Assembly: GCA_963778385.1 (NCBI GenBank)
Contig: CAVZUA010000016.1
Location: forward strand, 248,001-312,000
Length of the DNA: 64,000 nucleotides
Source of the DNA: DATARH01 sp963778385
GTDB taxonomy: Bacteria; Pseudomonadota; Alphaproteobacteria; ATCC43930; CGMCC-115725
Reading direction: 5' to 3'
Part shown: piece by piece, positions 60,357-64,000 of the stretch
Position numbering within the stretch: position 1 is the first letter of the stretch
Layout of the letters: each line of letters opens with the position of its first letter
The notes under the pieces: model-generated
Database searches by the model: none
Told to the model about the DNA's origin: nothing
What the model saw: the letters and a program-made list of their open reading frames with translations, nothing else
Translations under genes and position numbers: made by a program

Positions 60357-61358
60357 ATGCCAAACAAAGACTACCCGCAGCCGCTTTCCGGCATGGTGAT
60401 GCCGCGCTTTGGCGAGGTGGCGAGTTTTATGCGCCTGCCGATCGAACGCGATCCGGCGCGGCTCGACATCGCACTGGTCGGCGTGCCGTTTGACGGCGGC
60501 ACCACCAACCGCCCCGGCGCGCGCCATGGCCCGCGCGAAATCCGCAACATGTCGAGCCTGATGCGCCGCGTGCATCACGTCAGCAAGGTCGCGCCTTATG
60601 AGCTGTGCCGGGTCGGCGACCATGGCGACACCCCGATCAACCCGATCGACCTGATGGATTCGCTGGCACGGATCGAAGCATTCTACACGCGCCTGCACGA
60701 AGCCGGCGCGGCGCCGCTGACCGCTGGCGGCGACCATCTCATCACGCTGCCGATCCTGCGCGCGATCGCCCGTGGGCGCCCTGTCGGGCTGATCCATTTC
60801 GACGCCCATTCCGACACCGGCGACACTTATTTCGGCGGCGAGAAATACACCCATGGCACGCCGTTCCGCCGCGCCGTCGAGGAAGGGCTGCTCGACCCGC
60901 GCCGGATCATCCAGATCGGCATCCGCGGCTCGATGTATTCGCCCGACGAAAAGGACTGGGCGCAGAGCGTCGGCATCCGCATCGTCCATATCGAGGAGTT
61001 CTTCGAGCTCGGCGTCGACCGCGTCGTGGCCGAAGCCCGCCGGGTGATCGGCGACGGCCCGGCCTATCTGAGCTTTGATGTCGACGGGCTCGACCCGGTC
61101 TACGCGCCCGGTACCGGCACGCCGGAGATCGGCGGCTACTCGACCGCCGAGGCGCAACGCATGATCCGCGGCCTTGCCGGGCTCGACCTGATCGGCGGCG
61201 ACGTCGTCGAGGTCGCGCCGCCGTTCGATCCCTCGGGCAACACCGCGCTCGTCGGCGCCACGATGATGTTCGAGATTTTGTGCGTTCTTGCCCCCGCTGT
61301 GCATCGCCGCAAGGCGAAAGCGGCAACGCCGGAAACCGTCGCCGCGGACGGTAACTAG
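60357..61358 (+). CDS. speB: Agmatinase-type ureohydrolase
   Basis: A 333-aa arginase/agmatinase-fold enzyme with all metal ligands: His127 (GGDH), Asp149, His151 and Asp153 (FDAHSDTGD), and Asp241 and Asp243 (SFDVDGLDP). Extra length at the N-terminus (about 30 residues) is usual for the group with SGMVMPRFGEV. It should hydrolyse agmatine or a guanidino acid to urea. Other polyamine genes are absent, so substrate is tentative. Confidence 0.82.
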   Translation: MPNKDYPQPLSGMVMPRFGEVASFMRLPIERDPARLDIALVGVPFDGGTTNRPGARHGPREIRNMSSLMRRVHHVSKVAPYELCRVGDHGDTPINPIDLMDSLARIEAFYTRLHEAGAAPLTAGGDHLITLPILRAIARGRPVGLIHFDAHSDTGDTYFGGEKYTHGTPFRRAVEEGLLDPRRIIQIGIRGSMYSPDEKDWAQSVGIRIVHIEEFFELGVDRVVAEARRVIGDGPAYLSFDVDGLDPVYAPGTGTPEIGGYSTAEAQRMIRGLAGLDLIGGDVVEVAPPFDPSGNTALVGATMMFEILCVLAPAVHRRKAKAATPETVAADGN

Positions 61359-61367
61359 CCAACGACC

Positions 61368-61499
61368 GTCATTCCGGGGCGCGACGCAGTCGTGAACCCG
61401 GAACCCATGAACACCGACATTTCCAGCGACCGCACAGCGCCAGGAACGGCTGGTGTTCATGGGTTCCGGGTTCATCGCTGCGCGATGCCACGGAATGAC
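61368..61499. repeat. Long nested inverted repeat, family E
   Basis: Outer arms GTCATTCCG (61368-61376) and CGGAATGAC (61491-61499) enclose arms GAACCCGGAACCCATGAACA and their reverse complement TGTTCATGGGTTCCGGGTTC. The whole 132 bp would form a long hairpin. It fills the gap between the agmatinase and carboxylesterase genes and belongs to the general palindromic repeat population. Confidence 0.65.
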
Positions 61500-61552
61500 A
61501 GCTCTTTCTTTTGCCGCTACCCTCGCTAGCAACGCCTTGAGGGAGAACCGCC

Positions 61553-63124
61553 ATGGCCAATGATGGGCTGAGCGCGACGCTGTCGCCGGTCGTTGACACC
61601 GCGACGGGGAAAATCCGCGGCGCCGTCTCGGGCGGCATCCTTGCCTTCAAGGGTATTCCCTACGGCGCGTCGACCGCGGGAGCGAACCGCTTTCGCCCGC
61701 CGCAGCCGGTCGCCGCGTGGAGTGGCGTACGCGATGCGCTCGCCTACCACGCCAAGGCGCCGCAATCGCCGGCGCAGGTCAAGCGCCGCGCCGAGATGGA
61801 CAACATCCTCGGTCCGGTCGACGGCAGCGTCGAGAGCGAGGACTGCCTGACCCTCAACATCTGGACGCCGGGGCTCGCCGGTAAGCGGCCGGTGATGGTG
61901 TGGCTGCATGGCGGCGCCTTCGCCTACGGCTCGGGCAACCGCGCGGTGACCGAGGGCGCAAACCTGGCGCGACGCGGCGACGTCGTCATGGTCAGCGTCA
62001 ACCATCGGCTCAATATTTGCGGCTACCTGCATCTGGAAGACGTTGGCGGCGAGCGCTTCGTCGGGTCCGGCAACGCCGGCTCGCTCGACATGGTCGCGGC
62101 GCTCGAATGGGTGCGCGACAACATCGCTGCGTTTGGCGGCGACCCGTCTTGCGTGACGATCTTCGGCGAGTCGGGCGGCGGCGGGAAGGTCAGCGCGCTC
62201 TTGGCGATGCCGGCGGCGAAAGGGCTGTTCCACCGCGCGGTCATCCAGTCCGGCGCGGCGGTTCGCTTCACGACCCGCGAGCGCGCCAACGCGCTGACCG
62301 ACACCGTCGTCAAACAGCTCGGCGGTGTCGACAAGCTGCAGGACGTGCCGCTCGCGGCGCTGCTCGGCGCGATCATCCCGGCCTCGAAAGCCGCCGGTCC
62401 GCGCCCCTTTCCGCTTCTCGACCGCTACGATTTCGGCCCGGTGGTGGACTCCGCGACGGTGACCCAGCACCCGGCCGAGCCCTCTACCGCACCGCTCGGC
62501 GACGCCATTCCGCTGATGATCGGCGGCACGGCGCGCGAGGCGAGCCTGTTCCTCGACGACGACGCGGTGTGGCACCGCACGCTCACCGAGGACCAGCTGC
62601 GCGAGCGGATCGCTTCGGTCGCGGGACCGGACGCCGATGCCGCCGTCAAGCTTTACCGCGAGCTTATGCCCGGCGCGCGCGCCGGCGACCGGCTGATCGC
62701 GGCGCTGACCGGCTCGAACTTCTCGGTGCGCACCTGGCTTTACGCCGAGCGCCGCGCCGCCAGAGTTGAAGGAAAACCGGGTGGCGCGCCGGTCTATCAT
62801 TATTCGCTCGACTGGCCGTCACCCTTCGCCGGCGGACGGATGGGCGCGCACCACGCGATGGACCTGCCGTTTGTGTTCGACACGACTGACGTGCCGCTCT
62901 CGACCAAGGGCGCCGACGGCGCGCCGGAACTCGCAGCCGCGGTGTCGGCGACCTGGGCGGCCTTCGCCCGCACCGGCAAGCCTGACAACCCGGCGATCCC
63001 CACTTGGCCGGCCTATGACACGGCCCAGCGCATGACGATGGTCTTCGACACCCGCTGCCGCGTGGTCAACGACCCCTTGCGCAAAGCGCGGCTGCTGTGG
63101 AGCCGGGTGGCGACGCGGGGTTGA
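61553..63124 (+). CDS. Type B carboxylesterase
   Basis: A 523-aa esterase. The oxyanion motif HGGAF (119-123) precedes the nucleophile Ser207 in GESGGGG, with later Glu/Asp and His (MGAHHAMDLPFVFD) completing the triad. GAGGGAGAA precedes the ATG. The enzyme hydrolyses carboxylic esters; no signal peptide is visible, so it acts in the cytoplasm. A family D repeat follows its stop. Confidence 0.9.
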   Translation: MANDGLSATLSPVVDTATGKIRGAVSGGILAFKGIPYGASTAGANRFRPPQPVAAWSGVRDALAYHAKAPQSPAQVKRRAEMDNILGPVDGSVESEDCLTLNIWTPGLAGKRPVMVWLHGGAFAYGSGNRAVTEGANLARRGDVVMVSVNHRLNICGYLHLEDVGGERFVGSGNAGSLDMVAALEWVRDNIAAFGGDPSCVTIFGESGGGGKVSALLAMPAAKGLFHRAVIQSGAAVRFTTRERANALTDTVVKQLGGVDKLQDVPLAALLGAIIPASKAAGPRPFPLLDRYDFGPVVDSATVTQHPAEPSTAPLGDAIPLMIGGTAREASLFLDDDAVWHRTLTEDQLRERIASVAGPDADAAVKLYRELMPGARAGDRLIAALTGSNFSVRTWLYAERRAARVEGKPGGAPVYHYSLDWPSPFAGGRMGAHHAMDLPFVFDTTDVPLSTKGADGAPELAAAVSATWAAFARTGKPDNPAIPTWPAYDTAQRMTMVFDTRCRVVNDPLRKARLLWSRVATRG

Positions 63125-63125
63125 T

Positions 63126-63176
63126 TGGAACGCGGGCGTCCCGCCCGCCTGCGGCCGAGACGGCCGCGGTCCAAAT
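63126..63176. repeat. REP-like palindrome, family D, copy 2
   Basis: GGAACGCGGGCGTCCCGCCC and CGGCCGAGACGGCCGCGGTC are nearly identical to the element at 19757-19817, 43 kb away. It lies between convergent carboxylesterase and glutathione S-transferase genes. Confidence 0.7.
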
Positions 63177-63898
63177 TACCGCGCCTGGAATTGCGTCTTG
63201 CCAAAATAGACCTCGCGCTCGGCGGCGGTGATCGCGCTTTGGTCGCGACCTTCGGCGAGCACCTGGACGCCGCGCTGCACCGCCGGCCGGGCGGCAACCG
63301 CGTCGAACCAGCGCTTCACCGCGGGGAATTCGCCGAGGTCGAGATATCCGCGCTGGTCGAAACGCGGCGAGACCAGCGTCGCGGTACGCAGCCACGGGAA
63401 GGTGATGATGTCGGCCATGCTGTACTCGTCGCCGGCGAGCCACGGCGTCTCGGAGAGGCGGTTGTTCAGCACCCGGGTGAGCCGCTTCGCCTCGTTGCCG
63501 TAGCGCTCGATGGCGTAGGGGACGTGTTCGGGCGCATACGCGCCGAAATGGTTCCACTGGCCGAACATCGGCCCGACACCGCCCATCTGGAACATGATCC
63601 ATTCGAGGCATTTGTAACGGCTCGCTGGATCCTTCGGCATCAGTTTGCCGTCGGTTTTTTCCGACAGATAGATCAGGATCGCGCCGCTTTCGAATAGGGT
63701 GAACGGCTTGCCGCCCGGCCCGTCGGAATCGAGGATCGCCGGAATGCGATGATTGGGCGTGATCTTGAGGAACTCGGGCTTGAACTGGTCGCCGGCGCCG
63801 ATATCGACCGGAATCACCTTGTACTCAAGGCCCAGCTCCTCGAGTGCGATATGCACCTTGTGACCGTTTGGCGTCGGCCAAGACCAGAGTTCGAGCAT
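63176..63898 (-). CDS. Glutathione S-transferase
   Basis: A 240-aa protein. The N-terminal thioredoxin-like domain (LELWSWPTPNGHKVHIALEE at 2-21, HRIPAILDSD and a LFESGAILIYLSE motif) binds glutathione; the helical C-terminal domain follows from about 90. It resembles the YghU/YfcG disulfide reductase-like group (PTPNGHK). ATG at 63898. It acts in detoxification or redox repair. Confidence 0.87.
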   Translation of the reverse strand: MLELWSWPTPNGHKVHIALEELGLEYKVIPVDIGAGDQFKPEFLKITPNHRIPAILDSDGPGGKPFTLFESGAILIYLSEKTDGKLMPKDPASRYKCLEWIMFQMGGVGPMFGQWNHFGAYAPEHVPYAIERYGNEAKRLTRVLNNRLSETPWLAGDEYSMADIITFPWLRTATLVSPRFDQRGYLDLGEFPAVKRWFDAVAARPAVQRGVQVLAEGRDQSAITAAEREVYFGKTQFQAR

Positions 63899-63919
63899 GT
63901 GGTTTCCTTCCTCAACGTT

Positions 63920-64000
63920 ATTGCGAGCGCAGCGAAGCAATCTCGTTCCGCCTTGGCCCCTCTGGCGGCGAGATTGCTTCGTCGCTCCGCTCCTCGCAAT
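63920..64000. repeat. Inverted repeat at the window end, family F
   Basis: ATTGCGAGCGCAGCGAAGCA, ATCTCG and CGAGATTGCTTCGTCGCTCC, GCTCCTCGCAAT form a long imperfect hairpin of the common alphaproteobacterial type. It lies upstream of the glutathione S-transferase gene. The element may extend past the window. Confidence 0.6.

Noticed and set aside
1..64000. CRISPR arrays, tRNA and rRNA genes
   Set aside because: No regularly spaced direct repeats of CRISPR type and no tRNA T-loop (GGTTCGAATCC-like) in a cloverleaf context were seen; this was by eye only.

Overview
The window reads as the chromosome of a GC-rich alphaproteobacterium. The base composition, hrcA-grpE pair, PAS_5, DUF1330 and DUF4189 proteins, frequent GTG/TTG starts and many REP-like palindromes fit Hyphomicrobiales or Rhodospirillales, but no rRNA or tRNA gene is present to fix the taxon. 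No tRNA, rRNA or CRISPR array was found.

Left region (1-12,230): accessory DNA with low gene density and lower GC. It holds broken remnants (a metallo-beta-lactamase-fold hydrolase piece, an IS5-type transposase relic), a possible small MITE, and small unknown genes. It also holds a predicted pore-forming protein with beta/gamma-crystallin-like repeats followed by an aerolysin-like domain. From 12,149 down to 5,253 lies a coherent minus-strand module: tyrosine integrase, unknown 358-aa gene, AlpA-like regulator, primase-helicase, an iteron-like repeat array, and a terminase-small-subunit-like gene. This order resembles a phage-inducible chromosomal island (phage satellite). Its left boundary and att sites are not resolved.

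Middle (12,230-43,700): ordinary core and metabolic genes. They include glpD, an S9 peptidase, an acyl-CoA dehydrogenase/DUF1330/nadX operon with two frameshifts, an MNT-HEPN pair, a molybdopterin oxidoreductase with a VWA partner, galU, nudC, rfbC, a Na/Pi cotransporter, an ATP-dependent DNA ligase with its associated MBL exonuclease, two MFS transporters, MscS, an amidohydrolase and a P1 peptidase. Two unknown envelope genes diverge around a Fur-box-like site. The ligase gene carries a REP-like palindromic element in frame.

Right region (43,700-64,000): a class III cyclase; a catabolic-looking operon (VOC extradiol-type dioxygenase, amidohydrolase, PAS protein, muconate-cycloisomerase-like enzyme); DUF3300, Rieske and SMP-30 genes; a HigBA toxin-antitoxin pair with twin palindromes upstream; comEC, hrcA-grpE, an HpcH/HpaI aldolase, an agmatinase, a type B carboxylesterase and a glutathione S-transferase. 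Several enzymes suggest breakdown of aromatic or other small organic compounds, but no complete pathway can be assembled. All functions are predictions from sequence.
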